Assembly: GCF_043951915.1 (NCBI RefSeq)
Contig: NZ_JBINJD010000010.1
Span: 1-62,798 of the forward strand
DNA from: Alienimonas sp043951915
GTDB taxonomy: Bacteria; Planctomycetota; Planctomycetia; Planctomycetales; Planctomycetaceae
DNA length: 62,798 nt
Reading direction: 5' to 3'
The position numbers were made by a program, and so were the translations under genes. The notes under the pieces are model-generated. The model was not told the origin of the DNA. It saw nothing but the letters and a program-made list of their open reading frames with translations, and searched no databases. This document shows, one piece after another, positions 34,867-43,419 of the stretch (its first letter is position 1; each line of letters begins with the position of its first letter).

Positions 34867-36264
34867 ATGGAACCCCCGTTGCTGTACGCCGCCCTTGCCG
34901 GGGCGGCGGCGTTCGTCTGCGGCGTCTTCACGCAAAGCCTGCGGGAGTTCTCGCGCGGCAAACTCCACGACCTGTGCGCCGAGCGCGGCCTGGACGACCG
35001 CTTCGGGGAGGTGCTGAAGAACCGGGAGTCGGTGCTGGTCGTCACCCGGGCGGCCACCTTCGTGCTGAACGTCGTCTGCCTGCTGCTGGCGGCCGGCGGG
35101 CTGGGCCTGCCGCTGCCCGGGCGCGCCCCCGACGACGCCTGGACCCGGTGGGAGACCTGGGCCGGGTGGGCCGCCTTCACCGCCGTCGCCGTGCTGGCGC
35201 TCAGCGTGTTGCCCTGGACGGTGGCCCGCGTCACCTCCGAGGCCCTGCTGGCCCGGGCCTGGCCGCTGGCCAGCGCCCTGGCGACGCCCTTCGCCCCGTT
35301 CGTGGCGGTGTCGAACTATCTGGACCGCACGATGCACCGCCTCGCCGGTCGGGCGGATCCCGGGCGGGACGACGCCAGCGTGCTGGGCGAGGAACTGAAA
35401 AGCGTCGTCGACGAGGGCGAACGCGAAGGCCTGCTGGAGGAGAACGCCGGTCGGATGATCCGGCAGGTGATCGAACTGCACGACGAGGACGTCGCCGCGG
35501 TGATGACCCCCCGCACGGCCATGGATACCGTTCCGGCCTCCGCCACGCTGGAGGAGGCCCGCGAGCTGTTCATGGCCCGCGGCCACAGCCGGCTGCCGGT
35601 GCACGGGGAGAGCCTGGACGACATTCGCGGCGTGCTCTACGCCAAGGACCTGCTCGCCTCGCTCGGAGCCCCCAGGCAGCCGGGCGAACCGGAGCCCGGC
35701 GTGGTCGAACTGGCCCGCGAGCCGCTGTTCGTCCCCGACGCCACCAAGCTGGACACCCTGCTGAGCCGCATGAAGGCGGAGCAGACGCACCTCGCCCTGG
35801 TCGTGGACGAGTACGGCGGGGTCGCCGGGCTGGTCACGATGGAGGACTTATTGGAGGAGATCGTCGGCGAGATCGTCGACGAACACGACCCGATCACCGA
35901 GGCCGAGACCGGCATCCGCCGCCTCCCGTTCCCGGGGGGGGAGGTCTCGGAGCCGGAGGGCGACGAGGAGCCCCGCGACCGCCGCAGCCGTCTGCGGGCG
36001 GCGAAGGTCAACGGCACGCCGCTGCCACGCTCCTTCGAGGTCGAAAGTTGGGTGCGGACGGACGACTTCAACGAGGTCGCCGGCTTCGAACTGCCCGAGG
36101 ACGGCGACTTTGACACCCTCGGCGGCTTCGTGATGAGCGAGATGGCCCGCGTCCCCGCCTCCGGCGAAACCTTTGACTGGAAAGGCGTCCGCGTCACCGT
36201 GTTGGAGGCCGACAACCGCAAGGTGACCAAGGTGCGGGTGGAGGACGTCCCGCCGGAGTCGTAA
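34867..36264 (+). CDS. CorC/HlyC-family CBS-domain membrane protein
   Basis: 465 residues. The N-terminal part has four hydrophobic segments (LYAALAGAAAFVCGVF, TRAATFVLNVVCLLLAAGG, WAAFTAVAVLALSVLPW and the Ala-rich 118-135), equivalent to a DUF21/CNNM membrane domain but of unusual sequence. Tandem CBS domains follow (VMTPRTAMDTVPASATLEEARELFMARGHSRLPV and LALVVDEYGGVAGLVTMEDLLEEIVGEIVDE). A CorC_HlyC C-terminal domain completes it (FDTLGGFVMSEMARVPASGE). Members are implicated in Mg2+/Co2+ efflux or resistance. A YbeY-CorC neighbourhood is widely conserved. Confidence 0.9.
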   Translation: MEPPLLYAALAGAAAFVCGVFTQSLREFSRGKLHDLCAERGLDDRFGEVLKNRESVLVVTRAATFVLNVVCLLLAAGGLGLPLPGRAPDDAWTRWETWAGWAAFTAVAVLALSVLPWTVARVTSEALLARAWPLASALATPFAPFVAVSNYLDRTMHRLAGRADPGRDDASVLGEELKSVVDEGEREGLLEENAGRMIRQVIELHDEDVAAVMTPRTAMDTVPASATLEEARELFMARGHSRLPVHGESLDDIRGVLYAKDLLASLGAPRQPGEPEPGVVELAREPLFVPDATKLDTLLSRMKAEQTHLALVVDEYGGVAGLVTMEDLLEEIVGEIVDEHDPITEAETGIRRLPFPGGEVSEPEGDEEPRDRRSRLRAAKVNGTPLPRSFEVESWVRTDDFNEVAGFELPEDGDFDTLGGFVMSEMARVPASGETFDWKGVRVTVLEADNRKVTKVRVEDVPPES

Positions 36265-36288
36265 CCTTCGCGGCCCGCTCCGCCCTCA

Positions 36289-36304
36289 TGGGGCTCACGC
36301 CCCA
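36289..36304. other. Short hairpin upstream of pheT
   Basis: TGGGGC-TCAC-GCCCCA forms a 6-bp stem with a 4-nt loop in the 61-bp gap before pheT, 21 nt from its ATG. It has no T-run. It could be a remnant of the GTGAGCC repeat family (opposite-strand loop GTGA) or a leader hairpin. Confidence 0.35.
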
Positions 36305-36325
36305 CGCTCGCCTGCACGGTTCCCT

Positions 36326-38380
36326 ATGCTCGTCAGCCGCAACTGGCTCTCCGAACTCGTCGCGTTGCCGTCCGATCTGGACGAGCTGACGGACCGGCTC
36401 ACGATGTCCGGGCTGAACCTGGAGGGCGTGGAGCCCTTCGCCGGCGAGACCGGCGACGACGTGGTGATCGACCTGGAAGTCACCAGCAACCGCGGCGACT
36501 GCCTCGGCCACGTCGGCGTCGCCCGGGAGATCGCCGTCCTCTACGGCCAAGAATTCAAAGCCCCGGCCCCCGTCGGGGAACACCGGCCGTCACCCTTAGG
36601 CGGCGCGCCGCAGGGGAAAACCGCGATCCCCGTCGAGATCCAGGCTCCGGAGCTCTGCCCGATCTACACCGCGCGGATCATCCGCGGGGTGAAGGTCGGC
36701 GAGAGCCCGCAGTGGGTGAAGGATCGGCTGGCGGCGCTGGGCCAGCGGAGCGTCAACAACGTCGCCGACGCGACCAACCTGGCGATGCTCGAGACCGGCC
36801 AGCCGTTTCACGCCTTCGACCTGAAAACGCTCGGCGGCGGCCGCATCGTCGTCCGGCTCGCGGAACCGGGGGAGAAATTCACCGCCCTCGACGGCAAGAG
36901 CTACGAACTGCCCGCCGGGACGGGGGTGATCGCCGACGAGAACCACCCCGTCGCTGTCGCCGGGGTGATGGGTTCGGAGGACAGCGAGATCGGCGCCGAC
37001 ACCGTCGACGTGCTGCTCGAAGCCGCCGACTTCAGCCCGAAGATGGTGCGGGACGCCGCCCGAGGCCTGAACCTGCTCACCGCGGCCAGCCACCGGTTCG
37101 AGCGCGGCGTGGACGTCTCCGCTCTGAACGACCACAGCCTGCGGTGCGCCGCCCTGATCACGGAACTGGCCGGCGGCGCGCTGGAAGAGGGCGTGACGAT
37201 CGCCGGCACGCCGCCGACCGAACCGGACGCCGTCCCGCTGCGGTTCGACCGCGTCCCGGCCCTGCTGGGCATGGCGGTCTCCGCGGAGGAAAGCGAAGCG
37301 ATCCTCAACCGCCTCGGCTTCGAAACGGCCGAGCGGAACCACGGCTCCGCCACCTTCCGCCCGCCCGGCTGGCGCCGCCGCGACGTGACCCGCGAGGCGG
37401 ACCTGATCGAGGAGATCGCCCGCATCCACGGGTACGAGCAGGTCCCCGACGACGCCGTCATCCCCACCGCCGTCGCCGTCACCCCGACCCGCGACCGCGT
37501 CGCGGACGTCCTCCGCGAAACGTTCGTCGCCTACGGAGCCTTCGAGGCCTACACCCTCACCTTCACTTCGGAGCAGGAAGCGAACCTGTTCCGCCCGGAC
37601 GGCGACTCTCCGCTCCTCACCGTCGAACACAGCAGCCGGAAGCGGGAGAACGTGCTGCGGCCCAGTCTGCTGCCCGGCCTGCTGAAGGCTCGGCGGGAGA
37701 ACGAGCGGAAGGGCAACGCGAACGTCGCCCTGTTCGAGTTGGCCCGCGCCTACCTCGCCGCCGACCCCGGCGACCCGGCCGCGGAGCCCTCCCGCTTCGG
37801 CTTCGTCTGCGGCTGGGATTTTTTCCAGGCGAAAGGCGTGTTGGAGACGCTGCTCTCCCGCCTCGGCGTGACGGCCGAACTGACCGCCGAACCCTGCGAT
37901 CACGCCCCCTTCGCCCCCGGTCGGGCCGCGGAGCTGAAGCTGAACGGCGAACGCTGGGGTTGGCTGGGGGAGGGGGACGAAAAAGTCCTCTCGGCGAACC
38001 CGTGGAACCTCCGCGGGGCGGTCACGCTGTGCGAACTGGACCTCGCCCCGCTGGAAGCGTTTTGCGAGTTCGTCCCGCAGGTCAGCCCGCCGCCGCAGTT
38101 CCCGACGGTGGAGCGGGACCTGAACTTCGTGCTGGACGAGGCGACCCCTTGGGCCGCCCTCGCCGCCGCGGCCCGCCAATCCGGCGGGGCGTTGCTGACG
38201 GACGTCGCCTTCGCCGACCAGTACCGCGGCAACAAGCTGCCGGCCGGCAAGAAGAGCCTCGTCGCCCGCCTGACCTTCCGCTCCCCCGACCGCACCCTCA
38301 CCGGCGAGGAGGTCGACGCCGCCGTCGTCGAGGTGGTGAACGCCGCCAGCGCCGCCGCCGGGGCGGAGTTGCGGGAGTAG
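36326..38380 (+). CDS. pheT: Phenylalanine-tRNA ligase beta subunit lacking the internal EMAP/OB domain
   Basis: 684 residues, versus about 790 for E. coli-type PheT. It opens MLVSRNWLSELVALPSDLDELTDRLTMSGLNLEGVEPFAG and passes directly to VVIDLEVTSNRGDCLGHVGVAREIAVLYG. These are the two halves of the B1 domain, so the inserted EMAP-like tRNA-binding B2 domain (about 110 residues) is absent. The remaining domains are present: B3/B4 (RSVNNVADATNLAMLETGQPFHAFD), B5 (RFDRVPALLGMAV) and the catalytic-like core (FVAYGAFEAYTLTFTSEQE). The FDX anticodon-binding domain at the C-terminus (QFPTVERDLNFVLDE) is also intact. pheS is not adjacent in the window. The TAG stop lies in REPIN copy F. Confidence 0.96.
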   Translation: MLVSRNWLSELVALPSDLDELTDRLTMSGLNLEGVEPFAGETGDDVVIDLEVTSNRGDCLGHVGVAREIAVLYGQEFKAPAPVGEHRPSPLGGAPQGKTAIPVEIQAPELCPIYTARIIRGVKVGESPQWVKDRLAALGQRSVNNVADATNLAMLETGQPFHAFDLKTLGGGRIVVRLAEPGEKFTALDGKSYELPAGTGVIADENHPVAVAGVMGSEDSEIGADTVDVLLEAADFSPKMVRDAARGLNLLTAASHRFERGVDVSALNDHSLRCAALITELAGGALEEGVTIAGTPPTEPDAVPLRFDRVPALLGMAVSAEESEAILNRLGFETAERNHGSATFRPPGWRRRDVTREADLIEEIARIHGYEQVPDDAVIPTAVAVTPTRDRVADVLRETFVAYGAFEAYTLTFTSEQEANLFRPDGDSPLLTVEHSSRKRENVLRPSLLPGLLKARRENERKGNANVALFELARAYLAADPGDPAAEPSRFGFVCGWDFFQAKGVLETLLSRLGVTAELTAEPCDHAPFAPGRAAELKLNGERWGWLGEGDEKVLSANPWNLRGAVTLCELDLAPLEAFCEFVPQVSPPPQFPTVERDLNFVLDEATPWAALAAAARQSGGALLTDVAFADQYRGNKLPAGKKSLVARLTFRSPDRTLTGEEVDAAVVEVVNAASAAAGAELRE

Positions 38381-38447
38381 GGTCCGCTGTGCGGACCGTC
38401 CAGAGTGAGCCCAGTGAACCGAGCACGGTCCGCGGAGCGGACCCTAC
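38377..38447. repeat. REPIN-like inverted repeat pair, copy F
   Basis: The left arm starts GTAG at 38377 (GGTCCGC-TGT-GCGGACC) and the right arm ends CTAC at 38447 (loop TCC on its own strand), with about 26 nt between. The left TAG (38378-38380) ends pheT after GAG. The right arm ends 9 nt before the dus ATG and is followed by GATCT, the same as copy C. Confidence 0.92.
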
Positions 38448-38456
38448 GATCTTTTC

Positions 38457-39569
38457 ATGTCCGCAACCCTGTCCCCGCCCGCCGAAACGCTCCCTCCGGT
38501 CGCGGCTAAGGGACCGCGAACGCTCCGCTTCGGCGCCCTCGAACTGCCCACGCGCTGGCTGCTCTCACCGCTGGCGGGGTTCACCAATCTGGAGTTCCGC
38601 CGGATCGCCCGGTCGCTGGGCGGGGTGGGGCTGGGGACGACGGACCTCGTCAACGCCCGCGGGTTGCTGGAGGGGAGCAAAAAGAGTCTTGAACTGATCG
38701 AGACCGGACCCGGCGACTCGCCGTTCGCCGTGCAGTTGTTCGGCAACGACCCGCACCTGATGAGCGAGGCCGCCAAGCTGGTGGAGGGGCGGGGCGTCGA
38801 TTCGATCGACATCAACATGGGCTGCCCGGTGGACCGCGTTTGTAAGACGGGGGCCGGGTCAAAGCTCATGCAGGACACCTCCCGCACCACGGACCTCGTC
38901 TCCGCCGTGGTGAAGGCGGTGGAGGTGCCCGTGACCGTCAAGATGCGACTGGGCTGGGACGACAAGCAACTGACCGCCCCGGACTTCGCCCGCCGGTTCG
39001 AGGACTGCGGCGTGACCGCCGTGATGATCCACGGCCGCACCCGGGCCCAGGGCTTCAGCGGCACGATCAGCCTGCCGGGAATCGCCGCGGTCTGCGACGC
39101 GGTCAGCAGCATTCCGGTCATCGGCAACGGCGACGTCCGCACGGTCGCCGACGCCGAGCGGATGCTGAAGGAAACCGGCTGCGACGGCGTGAGCGTCGGC
39201 CGCGGGGCCTTGGCGAACCCGTGGATTTTTCGTCAGCTCGTCCAGTGGGAGACGACCGGTTCCTACGACCCGCCGGGGTCGTTCGCGGACCGCATGGACT
39301 TACTGAAGCGGCAGTTCGGCGACCTGTGCGATCGGCACGGCGAGGAACGGGCCGTGCCCCGGTTCCGCAAGATGGCCCACTGGTACCTGAAAGCGATGAA
39401 GGTCCGGGCCGAACTGCGGGGCGTCGTCCAGCAGGCGAAGACCCGGGCCGAGTTCGAAGCCGCCCTGAAGCGGGTCTGGGACGAGGGCCCCGTCGGCCAA
39501 CTCACCCGCACCGGCCTGCTGCCGGACATGCACGTCCCGGTGCCGAAAGGACCGGTCGAACGCTGGTGA
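38457..39569 (+). CDS. dus: tRNA-dihydrouridine synthase (DusB-like)
   Basis: 370 residues. The FMN TIM-barrel motifs are present: LLSPLAGFTNLEFR, AVQLFGNDPHLMSEAAKLVEGRGVDSIDINMGCPVDRV (with the catalytic Cys), TVKMRLGWDD, MIHGRTRAQGFSG, PVIGNGDVRT and DGVSVGRGALANPW. A helical tRNA-binding C-terminal domain follows (FRKMAHWYLKAMKVRAELRG). The enzyme reduces uridines of tRNA to dihydrouridine. The subfamily is nearer DusB than DusA/C by its motifs, but assignment is tentative. The stop TGA lies in a GTGAGCC at the start of the next repeat pair. Confidence 0.93.
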   Translation: MSATLSPPAETLPPVAAKGPRTLRFGALELPTRWLLSPLAGFTNLEFRRIARSLGGVGLGTTDLVNARGLLEGSKKSLELIETGPGDSPFAVQLFGNDPHLMSEAAKLVEGRGVDSIDINMGCPVDRVCKTGAGSKLMQDTSRTTDLVSAVVKAVEVPVTVKMRLGWDDKQLTAPDFARRFEDCGVTAVMIHGRTRAQGFSGTISLPGIAAVCDAVSSIPVIGNGDVRTVADAERMLKETGCDGVSVGRGALANPWIFRQLVQWETTGSYDPPGSFADRMDLLKRQFGDLCDRHGEERAVPRFRKMAHWYLKAMKVRAELRGVVQQAKTRAEFEAALKRVWDEGPVGQLTRTGLLPDMHVPVPKGPVERW

Positions 39570-39730
39570 GCCGCCTGCGGCGCCCGAGCCCCGACCGTGA
39601 GGGAGGGGCCGTTCACCCGGGTGCGGCCGTTTCCCCCGGACGCCGTTCGGCGGTCGCCGCCGGGCGGGATCGCGCGGCCCCGCCAGAGAGGCCCCTCCCT
39701 CACGGTCAGGGCTCGGCTCGCCGCCCCTAC
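39566..39730. repeat. GACCGTGAGGGAGGGG paired repeat between dus and the P450 gene
   Basis: The 25-nt arms 39587-39611 and 39690-39714 are inverted copies with one mismatch, separated by 78 nt. Outward of them the left flank reads GTGAGCCGCC and the right flank, on the minus strand, reads GTAGGGGCGGCGAGCC. The left GTGA supplies the dus TGA stop and the right GTAG supplies the P450 TAG stop, so this unrelated sequence has the same gene-end placement as the GTAG family. Confidence 0.8.
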
Positions 39731-41250
39731 GCCGCCTTCCGCAACGCTTGCACATGCGTGTGGTCGAGGTCGACCAGCGAGTTGACGTTGCCGTGCACCG
39801 GGCGGTGCTGCCAGCGGCCGTCGGCGGGGTGGACCTCCATCGGCACCGGTGTGGTGGGGCCGAGCATCGTGGAGACGATCTTGGCGTCGACCGTGCTGCC
39901 GGGCACGCAGGAGAGCCGGTAGCGCTTGAGCACGCTGGGGATCACCGTCTTCAACACGGTCGTCGCCAGCATAGCCCCCAGGCAGAGCCGCGGGCCGCTG
40001 CCGAAGGGGATGTAGCCGTAGGAGGGCGGCTTGAGGTCTTCCCACCGCTCCGGCGTGAACCGCATCGGGTCCGGGTAGATCTCCGGCAGGTGGTGAGTGA
40101 TGTACTGGCTGAAGATCACCGCGGAGCCGGGCGAGAGCTTCAGCGGGCCGAGTTCGACCGTCTCCGCCGTCAGCCGCTGGCTGTAGCCGCTGGCCGGCAG
40201 GCAGCGCATCGATTCCTTGATGACCCGGTCCAGTAGGGGTAGGGCGTCCGCCTCGCCGGGGGTAGCCGCGTCGCCGGCGACCCCGGCGGCGACCTCCGCG
40301 GCGAGAGCCTGCGCGATCTCCGGGTGCTGGGCGAGCAGGAACAGCGTCCAGGTCATGCTGTGGGCGGTCGTCAGGTGGGCCGCCCCGAACAGCAGCGTGA
40401 CGTGGCCGATCAGCTCCGTATCCGTGATGCCGCCGCCCTCCGGATCCTTCTCGGCGGCGTCGATGAGGATGCTCAGCACGTCGCGGCCGGGCGGCTTGCC
40501 GCGGCGGGCGTCGATCATCGCCTGCACCTCGCCCTCGAGGTCCTCGGCCAAGTCGAGCAGTTCGTCGTAGCTGTCGAGGTACTCCGAATCGGAGACCAGC
40601 GCCCCCATCCCGGTGTTGTGGTTCAGGTGCACCCAGCGGTCGATCTTCTCGCCGGTGCGGTAGGCCAGCTCCGGGTCGTCCAGGCCGAACAGGATGGCGC
40701 TGGTCAGCTTCCGCATGTAGCCGTTCATCTCCTCATGGAGATCGATCGACCCGCCGACCTGCCAGTCGTTCAGCAACTCGGCGGTCAGCTCGGCGATGGC
40801 CTCGTGGTACGCCGGCATGATCCGCTTGGAGAACGGTTCCATGACCATGCGGCGGTGCCGTTTGTGGTCGGCGCCGTTCATCGTCAGCAGGCCGCTGGTC
40901 ACGCGGCGCTGGGCGCTGCGGCGGTTGCCGCGGATGGCGAAGAACTTGCTGTGAAAGCGTTTGCCGTCGCTGAGAACCGTGCGGTTCAGCTCCGGGCTGA
41001 ACACGAACGTCAGCGACATCCCGTCCTCGGCCCGCAACTGGGCCAGCGGGCCGTGCAGTTTGTGCAGCCGCATCATGCACGCGGCGGGATCGGCGGGGAA
41101 CTCCCGCAGATCGCCCAACGTGATCGGCCCGGAGGCCGGCGGGGGCATCGGGACTGACGGGGCGGCGGTCGGGTCGGCGGGGCGGCCGGTCGTCGCGGCG
41201 GCGGCCGCCGCGGCGAACGGGCATCCGGCGTTGGTCGCGTGGGGCTGCAT
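39727..41250 (-). CDS. Cytochrome P450
   Basis: 507 residues from the ATG at 41250; an upstream GTG/ATG extension lacks family similarity. The heme-ligand loop FGSGPRLCLGAML contains the Cys. The I-helix reads LLFGAAHLTTAHSMTW, with the acid/alcohol pair altered to His/Thr. The ExxR motif is KESMRCLP and the PERW region is FTPERWEDL. The N-terminus is Ala-rich with no membrane anchor, so a soluble bacterial enzyme is likely. The substrate cannot be inferred, and no ferredoxin or reductase gene is adjacent. It is convergent with dus. Confidence 0.93.
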   Translation of the reverse strand: MQPHATNAGCPFAAAAAAATTGRPADPTAAPSVPMPPPASGPITLGDLREFPADPAACMMRLHKLHGPLAQLRAEDGMSLTFVFSPELNRTVLSDGKRFHSKFFAIRGNRRSAQRRVTSGLLTMNGADHKRHRRMVMEPFSKRIMPAYHEAIAELTAELLNDWQVGGSIDLHEEMNGYMRKLTSAILFGLDDPELAYRTGEKIDRWVHLNHNTGMGALVSDSEYLDSYDELLDLAEDLEGEVQAMIDARRGKPPGRDVLSILIDAAEKDPEGGGITDTELIGHVTLLFGAAHLTTAHSMTWTLFLLAQHPEIAQALAAEVAAGVAGDAATPGEADALPLLDRVIKESMRCLPASGYSQRLTAETVELGPLKLSPGSAVIFSQYITHHLPEIYPDPMRFTPERWEDLKPPSYGYIPFGSGPRLCLGAMLATTVLKTVIPSVLKRYRLSCVPGSTVDAKIVSTMLGPTTPVPMEVHPADGRWQHRPVHGNVNSLVDLDHTHVQALRKAA

Positions 41251-41270
41251 AGGGCGCGTCCAAGCGCAAT

Positions 41271-41287
41271 CGGACCGGGAAAAATTT
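41271..41287 (-). promoter_or_regulatory. AAATTTTTCCC-GGTCCG upstream motif, copy 2
   Basis: On the minus strand this A/T tract followed by GGTCCG lies 21 nt before the P450 ATG. It matches the motif at 17613-17628, apart from one extra C, in the same orientation relative to the gene. It may be a promoter-proximal or regulatory element; no activity can be inferred. Confidence 0.3.
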
Positions 41288-41420
41288 CTACTATGAAGGA
41301 TTAGTGCATGCCGCCCCCGTCGGTCAACGTCCGCTTGGGACATCTCCCCAGCATCCCGCCGCCATGGTCTCCGGGGGGCGCCGCGGGCGGCGCGACCGAT
41401 CGGTCGGTTACGATGAGGCG

Positions 41421-41732
41421 ATGAACACGCCGAACTCCCCCGCTCCCGCCTGGAACCCGTCCGACGACGAAGACGTCGTCGAGGTGGCCAGCTGCGCCAA
41501 CGACGCCGAGGCCGCCGGTCTCGCCGCGACCCTCAACGAAGCCGGGATTCCCTGCAAAGTGGTGCAGGAAGGTTCCGGCGTGGGCGGCGGCGGCATCCCA
41601 CTGGGCTCCCGCACCGAGCCGAAGCTCTGGGTCCGCGAGCACGACGCCGAGGCCGCCTCCCGCCTGATCCGCGAGATGCGGGACGAAATCGAAGCGGAGC
41701 ACCGCCGCCACCCGCACCGGGAAGAGGAGTAG
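41421..41732 (+). CDS. DUF2007-type small signal-transduction-like protein
   Basis: 103 residues from the ATG at 41421. The core is VEVASCANDAEAAGLAATLNEAGIPCKVVQEGSGV, followed by KLWVREHDAEAASRLIREM, the PII-like DUF2007 fold. An acidic leader and a His/Glu/Arg tail flank it. The family is widespread and poorly characterised, possibly binding a small ligand. Its TAG abuts the TGA of the convergent cupin gene with no base between them. A longer in-frame upstream extension is unlikely because it lacks similarity. Confidence 0.75.
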   Translation: MNTPNSPAPAWNPSDDEDVVEVASCANDAEAAGLAATLNEAGIPCKVVQEGSGVGGGGIPLGSRTEPKLWVREHDAEAASRLIREMRDEIEAEHRRHPHREEE

Positions 41733-42110
41733 TCACTCCGCGGACGGGACCGCCTGCGGTTCGACGTACTCGTCTGCCGGGTCGAACTTCGGACTGCACA
41801 CGATCAGCACGCGCATCGCTCCGACCGCCCGGTGCCGCACGCCGGGCGGGATGCGGATCGCGTCCAGCGGCTTCACCGGGATGCGTTCCCCGTCCAGCTC
41901 CAACGCCGCGTCGGGACCGCATTCGAGGATCACGTACACCTCAGTCTGCCGCTGGTGGTGATGCGTTTCCGCGTCGGCGGAGATCGTCGTCAGGTGCACC
42001 GTCGCGGGGAAGTCGGCGGCGTCGGCGAACGCCCGCCGGGCCGTCCCGCAGGGGCAGGGCACGCCCGGCAGGTCCGGCAGCGAAACCTTCTCCGCACGCG
42101 GTCGGTTCAT
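41733..42110 (-). CDS. Small cupin-domain protein
   Basis: 125 residues from the ATG at 42110. The cupin metal motifs are HHHQRQTEVYVILECG (His cluster and Glu) and PPGVRHRAVG (His). The double-stranded beta-helix spans about residues 35-115. Such single cupins serve as sugar-binding, isomerase or dioxygenase-like proteins; the substrate is unknown. Its ATG overlaps the TGA of the EEP gene (ATGA), so the two are probably coupled. An N-terminal PCPCG is a possible extra metal site. Confidence 0.85.
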   Translation of the reverse strand: MNRPRAEKVSLPDLPGVPCPCGTARRAFADAADFPATVHLTTISADAETHHHQRQTEVYVILECGPDAALELDGERIPVKPLDAIRIPPGVRHRAVGAMRVLIVCSPKFDPADEYVEPQAVPSAE

Positions 42111-43249
42111 TCGGCTGCGGGGGCGGTTCGGGAGGGGCGGAGGGCGGATTGAAACGCGGCGTACTCTGCCGGCGCCACGCGGGTCGGCGCCAGCACGAGG
42201 CGGTGGTCGCTCCGGGACGTCCAGCCGTGGGAGACCTCGCCCACGTCGAACCCGGGGCTCAGCCAGAGGTGATCGAGGTGCAGGACCGGCGCCGGAACCG
42301 GCCAGGTGGCGGCGTAACCCCGGCCGTGCCGCTCGAAGGCGTGGACGAACCCGGCCTGCCGCAATGCGTCGAAGTGCACGCTGTCCGGCGGGGTGTTGAA
42401 GTCCCCCGCGATCAGCGTCGGTCGCTCGGCGGCCAGTTCCCGAGCGAGTTGGAGGACGTGCCGCATTGCGGGGCCGCGGTCGACTTTCGGGTTCGAAGGC
42501 AGGTCCACCGCCAGTACGGCGACCCGTTGGCCCCCCAGTTGGGTTTTCGTTCGCACCGCAAACCCGTCGCCGCAGTTTGGTACTGGTAACTGGACGAGTT
42601 CCACGCCGCTGGTCGGCCCGCGGGAGAGGACTGTGATCCCGGCTCCCGGGCGTTCGACGAAGAACTGACCGCCGAACCGCTCCCGCCAGAACGCGTCCGC
42701 CCTCCCGTCCTCGCCGCTTTCGACCAGTACGGCGAGCGTCGGGTGATGCGCCTCCAAGGCGTCGGCGACCTTCGCCCACCCGGCAGCGCCGCGGGCGACG
42801 TTCCAGACGACGACCCGGGGCCGGTCGTCGAATGTGACGTCCTCGTAAAGAAAGATGGCAGTATTCGCCGCCGCGAGCAGTCCCAAGGCGCTTAGCATCA
42901 GGACGCCTTTCACCGTCAGACGCAGGCCCAGTGCCCCGGCTGCCGCGAGGGCGGCGGCGAGCCCGAGGAGCGTCAATACCGGCGCGCTGAGGGCGTAAAA
43001 CGTCGGCGCCAGGGGGGCGAACCCGTCGCGGACCGTCACGCGAAGGGCGATCCCTCCCACGACCGTCGCGGCAAGCACGCCCGCGACCGACTTCAACCCC
43101 CAACGGAGGGATTGAGACGCTCTCGAGCGGGATCGTCCCGACGGCGGACTCACGGGCGCGGGCCCCGCGACGGGCGGAGCGGCGGGCGGCGCCGCGAGGA
43201 GCGGCGGGGCGGTTTCGCGAAGCGGAGGACGGCGGGCGAGGATCGGCAT
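42107..43249 (-). CDS. Endonuclease/exonuclease/phosphatase-family membrane protein
   Basis: 380 residues from the ATG at 43249. A Pro/Ala/Ser-rich leader precedes three membrane segments (about 55-70, 85-110 and 115-135). The EEP catalytic domain follows: VVVWNVARG, LAVLVESGEDG, IAGDFNTPPDSVHFDAL (catalytic Asp/Asn) and LHLDHLWLSPGFDV with RSDHRLVL. Related bacterial proteins with an N-terminal membrane unit are phosphodiesterases of unknown target. It is coupled to the cupin gene downstream. The 170 bp before its start, back to the DUF1501 gene, show no feature. Confidence 0.85.
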   Translation of the reverse strand: MPILARRPPLRETAPPLLAAPPAAPPVAGPAPVSPPSGRSRSRASQSLRWGLKSVAGVLAATVVGGIALRVTVRDGFAPLAPTFYALSAPVLTLLGLAAALAAAGALGLRLTVKGVLMLSALGLLAAANTAIFLYEDVTFDDRPRVVVWNVARGAAGWAKVADALEAHHPTLAVLVESGEDGRADAFWRERFGGQFFVERPGAGITVLSRGPTSGVELVQLPVPNCGDGFAVRTKTQLGGQRVAVLAVDLPSNPKVDRGPAMRHVLQLARELAAERPTLIAGDFNTPPDSVHFDALRQAGFVHAFERHGRGYAATWPVPAPVLHLDHLWLSPGFDVGEVSHGWTSRSDHRLVLAPTRVAPAEYAAFQSALRPSRTAPAAE

Positions 43250-43419
43250 GGCGGCGGGAGGCAGGATATCGCTCGTTCCGCCCCACATTGGAGAAGAAAC
43301 TGTGAGACCTGCGGGACTCGCCGCGGCCGAACGTCGCGGGGCGGGATCCTGCGGGCCGCGCGGCAGGGAGGCCGGCGTGGCGAACCGGCAACGTCCGTCC
43401 CGGGCCGGACGGGGCCGCC

